From NCBI RefSeq assembly GCF_047675955.1, contig NC_132916.1:68441481-68505480 (forward strand): a stretch of 64,000 nucleotides of DNA, in the 5' to 3' direction. The stretch's first letter is position 1, and each line of letters begins with the position of its first letter. Shown one piece after another: positions 46,277 to 58,888 of the stretch. Made by a program: the position numbers and the translations under genes. The notes under the pieces were generated by a model. The model was not told the origin of the DNA. It searched no databases and saw only the letters and a program-made list of their open reading frames with translations. This DNA is from Chlorocebus sabaeus (lineage: Eukaryota > Chordata > Mammalia > Primates > Cercopithecidae).

Positions 46277-47416
46277 GTAGGTGACAAAATGCAGTTTAGA
46301 AATTGAGAATGCTTAAGATGTGATCCCATCTTAAGTTGGTTAAAAAAAAGAAATTGTCTACAATGGTAAATTTTATGATAGGTATATTTTATCACAATTA
46401 AAAAATGTTTTTAAACAGTTTAGCTTAAAACCATCTTATGAACATTTCCGCTTCTCTCACATTCATCCTTGCTTGCTTTTAATAACCTAACAATCTGTGT
46501 GACAGTTTTAAAGATATTACTAGATAAGACTGTAAATTTCTAGAATTTCATAATAAACTCAGCTATCTCCTTCAAGAACACTAAAACTAATCATGCTGAA
46601 TAAGAATTTCTAAAATTAAATATTTTCTTTCAAGGAAGTCTGAATCATTCCATAGGGCTACATTTTGGTTCCTTTCTTCGTTTTTTTCTGGGCCTGAAGA
46701 CATCATTTATTCTGCTCTTGAACAGACTTAGTTGAAGTTGTATGCCCAGAATAGATGCTGGCGAGAGTCAGTGTGGGCACATATATAACACTTTGGTTTC
46801 ACAATAGACATAACATAGGATTGAAGCTGACTTTTCAGAAGATACAATTTTAGAATGGGAATCCTGATTTTATTGGTGCCATAGGATATTGCTATCATCT
46901 TACCATTTTTCCGCTAGTCCCCTTCGGTTTCTTTCACAGGTTACCAAACCCAGAAAGGACCTGAGTGATCATATAGTCTGACCCCCTCACTTCACAGGTG
47001 TTCTGTTTATTTCTGTCTTAAGGACGAATGTACTTTGCTTTGTATAACAGGTGTTTCTAAAAATTTGCAAGCAAATCAAATCTTTAAAAATCAAATCAAT
47101 AAAAAATACCAGGATAGATGACCAATGACATGAAGAAGATCATGATAGGTCTTTGTGGAAAACAAATATTGATCCCCTAAGCTACAGCCATACATCCTGG
47201 TGCCACTGTTCCTGCAGTCCCGGTTATGATGGCACTGTGTACTGGGAGCATGTCACAATATAAAGGAAGCTGCTGTATAACCTCCAACTTTAACAGCAAA
47301 CTTCCCTGAAATTGATGGGGGAGCAGTGAGGTTTGTTATCGTAGACTTACTCCACAGCTTTTCTTCCTATGTTACTGTCTTGTGTGCCAGGGCAACTCCC
47401 CTTTCTTTCAGGGTTA

Positions 47417-48037
47417 CAGTCGGCCTTCCGTATCTATGGGTTCCCCATCTGCAGAATCAACTGACTACAATCCAAATTTTTTTTTTTTTTTAGACAGAGT
47501 CTCGCTCTGTCACCCAGGCTGGAGGCACAATCTCAGCTTACTGCAACATCCACCTCCCAGGTTCAAGCGATTCTCCTGCCTCAGCTTCCCAAGTAGCTGG
47601 GATTACAGGCCTGTGCCACCATACCTGGCTAATTTTTGTATTAATAACAGAGACAGGGTTTCACCATGTTGGTCCAGCTGGTCTCAAACTCCTAACCTCA
47701 AGTGATCTGCCCGCCTCAGTCTCCCAAAATGCTGGGATTACAGGCATGAGCCACCACACCCAGCCCAAAATATTTTTTAAAACAAATACAAAATAACACC
47801 ACAACAATAAAAATAACACAGATCATAAAATGATACTGTATAATAGCTATTTATACAGCACTTACATTATATTAGGTAGTATAAGTAATCTAAAGATGAT
47901 TTAAAGTATATAAGAGGATGGGTGTAGGTTGTATGTAAATTCTACACCATTTTATATCAGGGACTTGAGGAATTCATCGATTTTCGTATCTGAAGGGGTC
48001 CTGGAATGAATCCCCTGCAGACACCAAGAGCTGAATG
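47417..48037. mobile_element. MER2 (Tigger-type DNA transposon relic), split by an Alu
   Basis: Terminal CAGTCGGCCTTCCGTATC at 47417 and a decayed inverted end GAGCTGAATG at 48037. TA dinucleotides flank both ends (47415-47416, 48038-48039), as expected of TA-targeting transposons. Confidence 0.85.
47477..47766 (-). repeat. Alu inside MER2
   Basis: Reverse full-length Alu (T tract, AGACAGAGTCTCGCTCTG to CCACCACACCCAGCC). Confidence 0.94.
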
Positions 48038-48687
48038 TACTTCTTCTTTATTTGTTTATGTCCTCCTATGTCATTTGTTTGTATATACATGTAGAGTATT
48101 CCAACATCCTGAATGGATTTTTATCTATTTGAGGGCTTTATTCTATCATAATGTACTCTGAGACCAACAACGTGTCCCTATGAAGCCAGACTTTTTTTCC
48201 CCCTCTTTTCTCCCTTCCACTTCTGAGGTAGGGAAAAATGTATGCTAAAATGTGACACCTGTAGCTGCTCTTCTGAAGTAAAGTTGATTATTGAAAGGTG
48301 GCTCAATATTTGGGGTGACCTCATGCTGACTGGGGCCTCCGGGCAACTGGGAAGATGGAGTGCTTGGTGCAGTTGAGTCCTGACCCCTGAGCTGCAGTGT
48401 CTGCACTCAACCCACACATTATCATTTGGGATAGTTTTGCTTCTGTGTAGTTTTCCTAGAAGTTGGAGTATCTGATAGGCTTATCTTCATTTGATAGCAT
48501 GATATAAAGAATAAATTACAGTCAAAAAGAATCGAATTGTAAAAGTACATTTTTATGGAAGTTCTCATTTTATAAAAAATAAATATGTATACTAAAAGAG
48601 GTTCTTTCTATTCTGTTGTACTCTATATGAAGAAGTACAATAAAATTGGGGTACAGGGAGAAGTAAGGGTCATTTTGTTTTAGTGGG

Positions 48688-48823
48688 GGTATTTTTTTTT
48701 TTTAGTAGAGATGAGGTCTTGCTATGTTGCCCAGGGTGGTCTTGAACTCCTGAGCTCAAGTGATCCACCCACCTCAGTCTCCCAAAGTGTTGTGATTACA
48801 GGCATGAGCCACTGCACCTGGCC
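48688..48823 (-). repeat. Alu left-arm fragment
   Basis: TTTTAGTAGAGATGAGGTC to GAGCCACTGCACCTGGCC; one arm in reverse. Confidence 0.88.
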
Positions 48824-49028
48824 TCTTTTTTATATTTGTATTTGTATGTACAAAAATAATATATTCTAATTAAGCATTCAAGCAATACAAAATTCTATTA
48901 AGTATAAATGAAAACCCTTCACTCCTTTCCCAACCTCATTTCTATTCTCACAGGTATCCACTTAGTAAAAGCTCGATGTAGATACTTTTAGATGTTTTTC
49001 CATGCATTTATAAACGTGTGTGTATATA

Positions 49029-49082
49029 TATATATAAAATATGTGTATATACATGTATATATAAAATATGTGTATGTACATG
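49029..49082. repeat. 27-bp tandem duplication in AT-rich DNA
   Basis: TATATATAAAATATGTGTAT... at 49029-49055 repeated at 49056-49082 with a single A/G difference. Confidence 0.93.
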
Positions 49083-49162
49083 CATATGTACATTTATATG
49101 CACCCTCTCTCACACATAAACACAGCATCTAAGAAATCTTTTCTATAATAATATATATCTCA

Positions 49163-49462
49163 TTGAGCTAGACGCAGTGGCTCAGGCCTGTAATCCTGCA
49201 CTTGGGGAGGCCAAGGTGGGCAGATCATTTGAGCTCAGGAGTTCGAGACCAGCCTGGACAACATAGCAAACACTGTCTTTACTAAAAATGCAAAAATTAG
49301 CTGAGTGTAGTGGCTCACACCTGTAATCCCAGCTGCTTGGGAAGCTGAGGTAGGAGGATCCCTTGAGCCCAGGAGGCAGAGGTTGCAGTGAGCCCAGATC
49401 ACACCACTGCACTCCTGCACTACAGCCTGGGCAACAGAGAGAGATCCTGTCTCAAAAAAAAA
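49163..49462 (+). repeat. Alu
   Basis: TGAGCTAGACGCAGTGGCTC to GATCCTGTCTC and an A tail that leads straight into the palindromic microsatellite. Confidence 0.94.
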
Positions 49463-49493
<31 letters not shown>

Positions 49494-49536
49494 TATATAT
49501 CTATATATATGTGTGTGTGTGTGTGTATATATATAT
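49463..49536. repeat. Palindromic compound microsatellite
   Basis: (AT)7(AC)8(AT)4 - CT - (AT)4(GT)8(AT)5. Bases 49467-49500 and 49503-49536 are perfect 34-bp inverted arms with a 2-bp centre. Confidence 0.97.
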
Positions 49537-50002
49537 TTCATTTGAATGACTGACATTTCATAGGTAATATGCCAAAAAGTTATTGAACAATTACACTATT
49601 GATGAATGTTTATGGAGTTTTCAATTTTTCATTATTAAAACAATGTTGCCTTGACTTTCTTTAGGCATATATCTTTGTGCACACATGCCAGTATTTCTGT
49701 GTTAGTCCCATAAGTGGATTTGCTACGTTTCTGGGCATATACATTTTGCATTTTGGAGTAAACTATTCCACTATCCTCCAAAAAGAGCACTTAGTTTACA
49801 GATCTACAGTTTAAGAGCATGCCTAGTCTACTGACTCGCCCTCATCAGCATTTGGGAGGAGAGGGATGTGGTTGACAGGTTTATATTCTAAAAGGAAGAA
49901 CAATAATACTGCATTCCATTGATTTCTATTAGATTGGGCATCTTAACATATCTTTATTGATCACTTATTTTTTATTATTTGACTTGACTATCCAAAACTT
50001 CT

Positions 50003-50273
50003 GACCAGCTGAGCCAGGAGGATTGCTTTAACCCAGGAGTTCTCTACCAGCCTGATCAACATAGTGAGACCCCATCTCTAGAAAAAATTTTAAAAATTAG
50101 CTGAGCATGGCAGTGCTTGCATGTAGTCTCAGCTACTTGGGTGGCTGAGGTGAGAGAATCACCTGAGCCCAGCAAATTGAGGCTGCAATGAGGCATGGCT
50201 ACACCACTGCACTCCAGCCTGGGTGACAAAGTCAGACCCTGTCTCAAAAAAAAAAAAAAAAAAAAAAAAAAAA
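50003..50273 (+). repeat. 5'-truncated Alu with A tail
   Basis: CCAGCTGAGCCAGGAGGATTG to GACCCTGTCTC, followed by about 27 A. Confidence 0.92.
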
Positions 50274-50279
50274 TTCTGG

Positions 50280-50760
50280 GATCAATTTTTTGAGTAGTTA
50301 TTTGTCTTTTATATGGGCTAGTAGCATCTCCTTAGATATCATGGATATCAGCCCTTTTTTGCATATGTTGCAATATTTTTCTCCAATTTGTTATTAACTT
50401 TTAAACTTTTTAATGGTATTTTGTTTAAATTTTTGCATATTTCAATCTGTCTGTATTGTTATGTTTTACTTCATTGTTTTGTGTCTTATGGATGGAGGAG
50501 GCCAAGAGTATAAAACTGTTATTTTTATCTGTTATATATGCTTTGGAGGGGTTCATTTCTTTGTGTGTATGATTCAGAAAAGTAAACTAACTTTACTTCT
50601 TTCTAAATCAGTAGTTGATTCTCTCACTGCCACTTATTTCCCTGTGGATGAGAAATTCTCTTTTAATATACACATCAGTCAATTTCTGGATTGCTTATTA
50701 TGTTCTAATGAGCTGTTTGTCTATCCCTGTCTATATCCTACTGCTTAATTAGGACAGATT
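50280..50760 (-). repeat. Old L1 fragment
   Basis: GATATCATGGATATCAGCCC...TATTTTTCTCCAATTTGTTATT resembles the reverse L1 ORF2 end. The remainder is uncertain. Confidence 0.55.
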
Positions 50761-52918
50761 TGTAATATACTTTTATTTTTGATGGGGCATTTTTTTCACC
50801 CTCAAAATTGTATTGGCTATTCTTTTTTATTTACTCATCTTGAGAAATTTAGTATATGCTTCTTGTATTTCATAAAAGTCTATTGATATCTTCATTGCTT
50901 ATGTAAACATGAACAGATGCAAATATATAAGCTTTTGGGGCAAGTAACAACTGATATTAAGGGCAAACTTTAAAAGTTCTCCAAAACATAAATTGATTAA
51001 CACTCTTTAATACCTTTCCAGACAAGAAAAAATTAAATTTTCTTATCACTAAAATGAATACGCCTTGCTTAAGTATTCTTAAACCTTGGCAGTAAAGCAA
51101 ATGTTACTGCTATTTTTCCATTAACTTATGAGATCATTAGAGATATATTCCAGAAGAGATATATTTTGGCTCCAATACATAAAAATAATGCTTATGATTT
51201 TCAACCTGTTTTCAGTAATTCTTTTAAGAGGAAGAAGTTCTAGTAATCACTACTCTTTCTAATAAAAATAATACAAAAACACAATCCAGTTTTACATTTT
51301 GCAAATTGCTCATAAAAAAGATGGTGGTACTCAGCACCAGCCTCTCTCATTACCTTGCCCTTTAAATGCAACCTAGATACACAGTAGCTCTCCTTTCCTC
51401 TTATTAGCATGAGACAGTGTCTCCTTATACTAAGTAAGGCTTCCCTTCAAAACCTCAATCTGTGAACTCCTTGCAGATTTGGGTTGGTTAATAAATGGGC
51501 TGACTCCTCTTCTCGGGCACTTCTTTATCTAGAGGCCATTTCTGACACAGTGATGTACTGGTGTACAATGGAAGGACCCACTTCTGTATATGGCTTCTTT
51601 TATTTCTGTATCTCTGGAGAGAGACACAAACTGTTGGCCAAGGGCAAGCATGGGAGGGAGACTTCTCACGACTCACCCTTTTGAACGTTTTGAATTTTTG
51701 AAACATTATGAATGTTATTACCTAGTCAAAAACAAACATTGAAAAGAAAAAATAAAGGATCCATTCTCTAAGTCCTTGTTTCTGTAAATGAGGATTCCAT
51801 CGTGGTGGCTTTTCTTGATTAATGTGTTGGCACTAATATTAATTGTGCACTTCCACGTCTTGTGCACTGAGGAGGTACCTCTGATACTTCCACCATGGAA
51901 TACATTCCATGACATGTTTGGTTTTTAGTAATGAAGAACTGTCATCTAATTCTCCCAGTTTCTGCCAGTATTTTCCAGGTGGTGCCCTGGAATTGGAATG
52001 GATTCTAGGGCTGTACAACAAGGGTGGGGACAAATGGTCCCCAGAAGAAATCGCCCTGTGGCCCAATAGGTACCAAGCCCTAACCTCAGTTGCTTAGACC
52101 TTTGCTGCTTGTCTGGCCACATTCTGCATTTTCTGCCCTTCAGCAATGCCCTCTCAGCCCACTGTTCACAACCCAAATGTCCATTTGAGGGTGATAGATC
52201 ATTAGATAGGATCATTGCGTTCTCTAAGGAGACCAACATGGCAAACAAAAGCCACTTCCTTTTCCATAGTAAATGGAATTTCCACAATATAAAATAACTC
52301 TCTAAATTCCAAAGACAAATTGCATGAAAGGTGAAATTTTACTTAAGTTCTAAATTGTAAAGTAGTTATAGCTGAGAGGTAAGATTTTGAGTAATTTTAA
52401 TTTTCCTCTGGATAGTCTCTGTTTTCCCAATAGAGAAAGTGTTAACATGTATCAGATTTGTTATCAAGAGAGAATATTACTTTTTGAAAATAAACTTCTC
52501 ATTTTGTAAATGATGACATTTTTGGAGTATACAAAGTAGTTTCATGTTTGTATCAGCTTGTAAATTATTTACTTCTTGTATTATGGAGTCTTACTCAAGA
52601 CTCATAGAATCATTGAATTGAGGCTCTTAGAGTTAAAATGAGCTTCAAGAGATCATTGGCATAATGTCAAATGGGAAAGTCAGGATATTGACTAACTGTA
52701 GCAGCAGTATATTTTATTTAAAATTCAAATGTCTGGAAATAAAGATTAGGAAATAACTTCAAAAATTCTTAGTGCTTCATTACAGAGTGGGGTTATAGTA
52801 ATCTCTTTTTCTTTTCTCTACTTTTCCAATTTTCTTAATGGTAAGAAGTTTTTCTTCATGTCGAGAGGTTTCTTAATGTTGAGAAGTTTTCTTATGTTGA
52901 GACTGAAATATTCACATA

Positions 52919-53646
52919 CAGTGATCCTTGAACAATGTGGGTGTTAGGGGCTCTGATCCCCGCTCACAGTCAAAAATCCACATGTAACTTTTGACTCTCC
53001 CAAAACTTAACTACTAAAACCTACTGGTGACTGGAATCCTTACTGATAACATAGTCAATCAACACATATTTTGTATGTTACATGTGTTATGTACTATGTT
53101 CTTACAGTAAAGTAGGCTACAGGAAAGAAAATGTTACTTTAAAAATCATGAGGAGGCCAGGCACAGTGGCTCACGCCTGTAATCCCAGTACTTTGGGAGG
53201 CCATGGCCAGGGGATCACATGAGGTCAGGAGTTCGAGACCAGCTTGGCCAACATGACGAATCCCCGTCTCTACTAAAAATACAAAAATTAGCTGGGTGTG
53301 GTGGTACACATCTGTAATCCCAGCTACTTGGGAGCCTGAGGCATGAGAATTGCTTGAACCTGGAAGGTGGAGGTTGAAGTGAGCTGAGATCGCCTGGGTG
53401 ACAGAGTGAGAATCTGTCTCAAAAAATAAAAATAATAATAATAAATCATAAGGAAGAGAAAACATTACTATTCATTAAGTGGAATTGGATCATCATAAAG
53501 GTCTTCGTCCTTATCGTCTTCATGTTGAATAGGCTGAGGAGAAGGAGGCGGTTGGTCTTGTTGTTTCAGGGGTGGCCGAGGTGGAAGAATATCCATGTAT
53601 AAGTGGACTCATGCAGTTCAAATCCATGTTATTCAAGGGTCAACTG
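52919..53646. mobile_element. MER8-like Tigger relic, split by an Alu
   Basis: Inverted ends CAGTGATCCTTGAACAATG (52919) and CAAGGGTCAACTG (ending 53646), flanked by TA on both sides (52917-52918, 53647-53648). Confidence 0.85.
53155..53442 (+). repeat. Alu inside the MER8-like element
   Basis: Bounded by AAATCATGAGGA (53143-53154) and AAATCATAAGGA (53443-53454), a 12-bp duplication with one difference. The right arm lacks the usual 'ccactgcactccag'. Confidence 0.93.
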
Positions 53647-53691
53647 TATCTATGTATGGACACATACACATACACATACACATATAATTTT

Positions 53692-53989
53692 TTTTTTTTT
53701 TTTTTTGAGACGGAGTCTCGCTCTGTCGCCCAGGCTGAAGTGCAGTGGCACTATCTTGGCTCACTGCAAGCTCTGCCCGCCAGGTTCATGCCATTCTCCT
53801 GCCTCAGTCTCCCAAGTAGCTGGGACTACAGGCGCCCACCACCACGCCCGGCTAATTTTTTGTATTTTTAGTAGAGATGGGGTTTCACTGTGTTAGCCAG
53901 GATGGTCTCAATCTCCTGACCTTGTGATCTACCTGCCTCGGCTTCCCAAAGTGCTGGGATTACAGACGTGAGCCACTGCGCCCAGCCCA
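53692..53989 (-). repeat. AluY next to an ACACAT microsatellite
   Basis: Reverse AluY (CACTGTGTTAGCCAGGATGG, ATGCCATTCTCCTGCC). Directly left lies a short (ACACAT)n at 53660-53685. Confidence 0.94.
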
Positions 53990-54397
53990 TATACATATTT
54001 TTTAAAGCAATGATCTCATTCTATACTTTCTTGAGGTATTACTATCCTACGTGGATTTACAGTTAAAGTAAACCACCCTTTCAGCTTCTAGGTATGCTTA
54101 TCAAAATATGACATCACAGGGACTATACATGAAACTGCAATAAAAATTAATAAGGGGTCCTCCACCGAGGAATGGAAAGGCTGCTTTTGTAGTGGCACTC
54201 CCTTTCATGGATACTCCATTTACTTGCTACCTGGACAGAAATTAAAAGGGTTGCAAAATGCTGCTTTACTACCAGAGTTGAAAGCAAGGGTCAGTATTGG
54301 GAATGATAAGAGCCCAGCCAGTGTGTGATGTAGCCTCTCAGGTAGAACAAGGAGCTGTGATTTAAGAGAGCCTCTTCCTTTGTTTAACATAAGTGTA

Positions 54398-54520
54398 TGT
54401 ATGGGAGGATCCCCTGAGCCCCAGAGTTCCAGGCAGCAGTGAGCTATGATCTGGCCACTGCACTCCAGCCGGATGACAAAGCCAGACCCTGTCTCTTTAA
54501 AAAAATAAAGAAAGAAAATT
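54398..54520 (+). repeat. Alu 3' fragment
   Basis: GTATGGGAGGATCCCCTGAG to CCAGACCCTGTCTC and an A-rich tail. Confidence 0.82.
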
Positions 54521-54685
54521 TTAAAATAATAAGCATATGTGGCATGACAATGAAACTCTTTTAAAGAAAAGGCGAATGAATTATTTAGGAGTTTTATATC
54601 TATCAAGTAGGGAAGTACAGGAAAGTAATATTTTACCTTTGTGAGTAATTATACATTTTATGTTATGTCAATACATTTACAGGAA

Positions 54686-54985
54686 GGGCTGGGCACAGTG
54701 ACTTATGCCTGTAATCTCAGCACTTTGGGAGGCCGAGGTAGGTGGATCACCTGAGGTCAGGGGTTCAAGACCAGCCTGGCCAACATGGTGAACCCTGTCT
54801 CTACTAAAAATACTAAAAAAATTAGCCGGGCATGGTGATGTATGCCTGTAATCCCAGATACTCTGGAGACTGAAGCAGGAGAATCACTTGAACCCGGGAG
54901 GCAGAGGCTGCAGTGAACCAAGATTGCACCAATGCACGCCAGCCTAGGCAAAAGAGCAAGACTCTGTCTCAAAAAAATAAAAAAT
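54686..54985 (+). repeat. Alu
   Basis: GGGCTGGGCACAGTGACTTATG to GACTCTGTCTC and A tail. Confidence 0.94.
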
Positions 54986-55837
54986 AAAGAATTTGTAGGA
55001 AGGTGAATAATTTTTTTAATTAAATTATAAAAGAACCACTTTTATCGAAATCATTATCTGAATTCCATAACTTAAAAAATAGCTTTTCCCCCATTCCCTC
55101 CCTCTCAGCAGTATGAAAATGAGAAAAAAAAAATGTATTGCAGTTTTAAAAGAAAGAAGAAAATATGTATGACTTTAGATTGGAGTCTCAGGAAAGTTCC
55201 AAAAAGAGGGTGGACAGAAAGCTTCAGTATCCTTAGGGCACAGTAAATCTATTTATTGCTCCACCAACTTGAAGCCTAAAGCCAAAACTGTCATGCTGTC
55301 ACATAGACAAACTTCTCAAGAGGTAAAGCTGAATTTCTCCTACTTTAAAATGAATGCAAATTACTGAGAAATAACAAACTGAAGAGTATTTTGCAATTTC
55401 AGTACCTCTAACCACAGCGTTTTAGAACTGAATTTGAAGATAAGGTGTCTAATTTAAACAGGATGTAAGTGTCATTTTCAGATTGGATAGAGCAGGAAAA
55501 TATATGGCTTTTTTTTTCCTTCTGGTTGTTACTTTTTACCAAATCTGGGCAGTCTATCTAAAGAGGGGTCATAGTTGTGACCTCTGGCTTTGTCAGCACA
55601 TTATTGCATGCACGATATTAATTGGTCACCTTCTTTTCCTAGTCAGCCCTTGAAGCTGTGTTGGTGACCTGTGGCCTTCCAATACAATCCAGACTGTGGA
55701 AATCACTGTGTCCTGGGATCCATGGGCAAATGGTGTGTGCAGGAAAAAAAAATTTTACACTCTCCTCAGTCATTTTTGAAAATTAAATGCAGAATACTTT
55801 CCAGGATAATACTGGACCTTCAAAGATTATCTCTTCT

Positions 55838-56134
55838 GGCGGGGTGCAGTGGCTCATGCTGTAATCCCAGCACTTTGGGAGGCCAAGCGGGGAGGATCGC
55901 TTGAGGCCAGGAGTTCAAGACCAGCCTGGCCAACATGGCACAACGCTGTCTCTACAAAAAATACAAAAATTAGCCGTGCGTGGTGGCGGATGTCTGTAAT
56001 CCCAGCTACTTGGGAGACTGAGGCAGGAGGATCACTTAAATCCAGGAGGCGGGGATTGCAGTGAGCCGAGAACACACCACTGCACTCCATCCTGTGTGAG
56101 AGTGAGACGGTGTCCCCCCAACCTCCCAAAAAAG
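55838..56134 (+). repeat. Alu with C-rich tail
   Basis: Starts GGCGGGGTGCAGTGGCTC and ends GGTGTCCCCCCAACCTCCC before a short A run. It is flanked by AAGATTATCTCTTCT / AAGATTATCTCTCCT (55823-55837, 56135-56149). Confidence 0.94.
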
Positions 56135-56657
56135 AAGATTATCTCTCCTGGCCCATTGACTACTCCCTTTGTTATCCAACCCCAAAATTTCATTTACCTT
56201 CTTCATCCTGCAGACATTACTAACGGGGAGAGAAAACATCAGGTTTCCTTGTCCTTGCCCCTTGAATTCAAGATTAGATGAACATCTGAAGATTAGGACA
56301 CTGTGGAATGTTTGGTATACAAAGCCCAGCAGATTTGGCAAGAGCTAAATAATTGCTAAGTTAGATGAGTTTTTAACTAAGTTTTAGAAAAGCTGAACGT
56401 AAGAAAGATAGAGCTTTGGTAGCTCATGGTGGAGGGTCCTGGAGGGACAATACATGTGTTGTCAGGGCTCCCTGGTTCCTGCTCCCTTTCTGGAGTATGG
56501 ACAATGCTGGCGTGCCCTGCTCAGAGGGAGATACTGCTGCTAGTTTGGGATATCACTGGATGGGCTCTTCGAGTCATTGTGAAAAGTTTGAGAATAGACT
56601 GTAACAATCAAAGTGTGACCTGAGAAGGTGGAACAGGATTTTTCTCTGGTCAAAACT

Positions 56658-57212
56658 GATCAAAACGTGAATGGATAATGAAATTGTGGTATATATACAC
56701 AACGGAATACTACTCAGCCACAAGAAATAATGAAATTCTGTCATTACACCAGCATGGATGAGCCTAGAGGATGTTATGTTATGTAAAATAAGGCAGGCAC
56801 ATAAAGATAAACACCAAACGTTCTCACTTACATGTAGAAGCTAAAAAGTTGATCTCATTGAAGTAGAGAGTAGACTAGTGGTTATTAGAGGATAAACAGG
56901 GTGAGGGAAAGGAGATAGGGTGCAATTGGTTAACAGATACAGCTAGATGGGTGAAATAGGTTCTAGTGTTCCATAGCACTGTAGGGGGACTCTAGTTAAT
57001 AATTTATTGCATATGTTCACAAAGCATATGTATATTCAAAAAGAGAGAATTTTGAATGTTCCTGACACAAAGAAATGATAAATGCGTAGGATGATTGATT
57101 TGCTAGTTTGATCATTACACTTTTTATGCCATCAAAATATCGCTCTCTACCCCATAAATATGAACAATTACTGTATGTCAATTAAAAATAATAATAAAAT
57201 AATAAAAATTTT
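56658..57212 (+). repeat. L1MA-type 3' end
   Basis: GGATAATGAAATTGTGGTAT...AATACTACTCAGCCACAAG, then 3' UTR with GGTTCTAGTGTTCCATAGCAC, ending in an AATAAT tail. Confidence 0.85.
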
Positions 57213-57374
57213 AAATAAAATTTGATTAAAATGGATAGAGGTAGAAATTCAAATGATCACCTTTTCTCTTCCATGCTACCCAGAGAACACCAGAAAATCA
57301 CCCCTTCGAATGGATGTACAGATGAGGACATATTTTGATCTCATACTCAAATGTAGGTTAGGAAGACAGAGTCT

Positions 57375-57560
57375 GGAGCATAGCACTTCCACTTACCAGC
57401 TCTCTCTCTCTGCCTTGGGCAAATGAGGTAGCATCCCTGTGCCTTGGTTTCCACATCTATACAAAGATGATATAGGAGTACTTTGCTCATAGGATTGTTT
57501 TCGGGATTAAATGAGGAAATACATGCATAGCACTTGGACTTTTAAGCTCTGGTATATATT
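57375..57560 (+). repeat. MIR SINE
   Basis: GCACTTCCACTTACCAGCTC, GCCTTGGTTTCCACATCTATAC and GGGATTAAATGAGGAAATAC in MIR order. Confidence 0.75.
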
Positions 57561-57583
57561 GTATTAGGATTGTTATTATTATC

Positions 57584-57928
57584 TGTATATTAGTCCATTC
57601 TCATGCTGCTATAAGGACATACCTAAGACTGGGTAATTTATAAAGGAAAGAGATTTAATTGACTCACAGTTCCATGTGGCTGGGGAGGCCTCAGGAAACT
57701 TGCAATCATGGCAGAAGGCACCTCTTCACAGGGCAACAGGAGAGATAATGAGTGCCAAGTGCAGGGAGAAGCCCCATCGGGTCTCGTAAGAACTCACTGT
57801 CATGAGAACAGCATGGGGGAAACCACTCGCCTGATTCAATTACCACCAGGTCCCTCCCACAACATGTGAAGATTATGAGATTACAATTCAAGATGAGGTT
57901 TGGGTGGGAACACAGCCAAACCACATCA
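57584..57928 (-). repeat. Solo THE1/MST-type LTR
   Basis: 345 bp: TGTATATTAGTCCATTC... to CAGCCAAACCACATCA. No internal sequence adjoins it. Confidence 0.85.
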
Positions 57929-58204
57929 ATTTGCCTTTCACATTGTATATAAAATATTTGATTTAAGAGGTTTTCAGTTACTCTTTGAAATATTTTTATA
58001 GATCTTCCATATTTTGCTTCAAGTTGTGGTTGACTCTTCCTAGAAAGCATTTTGGAATTGTCCTATCAGATGGGTTATTGTATATTAGTATACATTTACT
58101 TGTAATTAAGTTTAGGGGCTTCTGATTGGACTCCTCAGTTACATAGAGTTATTTATAGAGCTAACAAATAACTTCCTAGATGCCCCTGTATATATGTGTT
58201 CAGT

Positions 58205-58335
58205 GACTTATGCATTCAACAGATAGTTACTGAGCACATCCCTAGTGAGCCAGATTGTGTTCTGGACCCTGAGAGTTTAGGACCTGTCTCATAAGGTCCT
58301 CAGGTGGTTATGTTCTAGTAGAGAGGCAAACTATT
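58205..58335 (-). repeat. L2 fragment
   Basis: TGCATTCAACAGATAGTTACTG...GTGTTCTGGACCCTGAGAG. Reverse L2 end, diverged. Confidence 0.5.
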
Positions 58336-58447
58336 ACCAACTCAATACTAAATACACATAAGCATTTCAGATAGTGCTAAGGACTTTGAAGAAAAGGTAA
58401 TAGGACAGGGGTAGGTATAGATCTGATGGCCAAGAAAGGGGTCTGAA

Positions 58448-58888
58448 TCTGTCCAGGTTCTCCAGAGAAACAAAACCAATAAGATATATGTATATGGATG
58501 TATGAAAGGGGATTTATTAGTGCAATTGGTTCACATGATAATGGACACTGAGAAGTCCCACAACAGGTTGTTGACAACCTGGAGACCCTGGGATGCTGGT
58601 AGCCTGGCTCAGTCCAAGGCCAGAGGCCTGAGAGCTCGAGGCAGTGGGGAGTACTGGTGTGAGTTCTGAAGTACAAAGGGTGGGGATCCTGGAGTTGTTG
58701 TTCAAGGACAAGAGAGGAAGAGTTTGTATCCCAGCTCCAGCAGATGGATTGACATAGTCTCCTTTTCTCTGTTTTTGTCCTCTCTGGCTCTCTGTCAGAT
58801 TGGCTGTGGCCGCCAATGCTGAGGTAAGATCTTCCCTACCTAGTCCACTTAGACTCACAAGCCAGTCTCTGAAAACACCCTCACAGAC
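58448..58888 (-). repeat. MLT2-type ERVL LTR, truncated
   Basis: CTGTCCAGGTTCTCCAGAG start, GGATTTATTAGTGCAATTGG and GAAAACACCCTCACAGAC. It stops exactly where the MST LTR begins. Confidence 0.75.

Noticed and set aside
49463..49536. Rho-independent-type terminator or CRISPR-like repeat
   Set aside because: The palindrome consists of dinucleotide repeats in a vertebrate intron; no spacers, cas genes or bacterial context exist.
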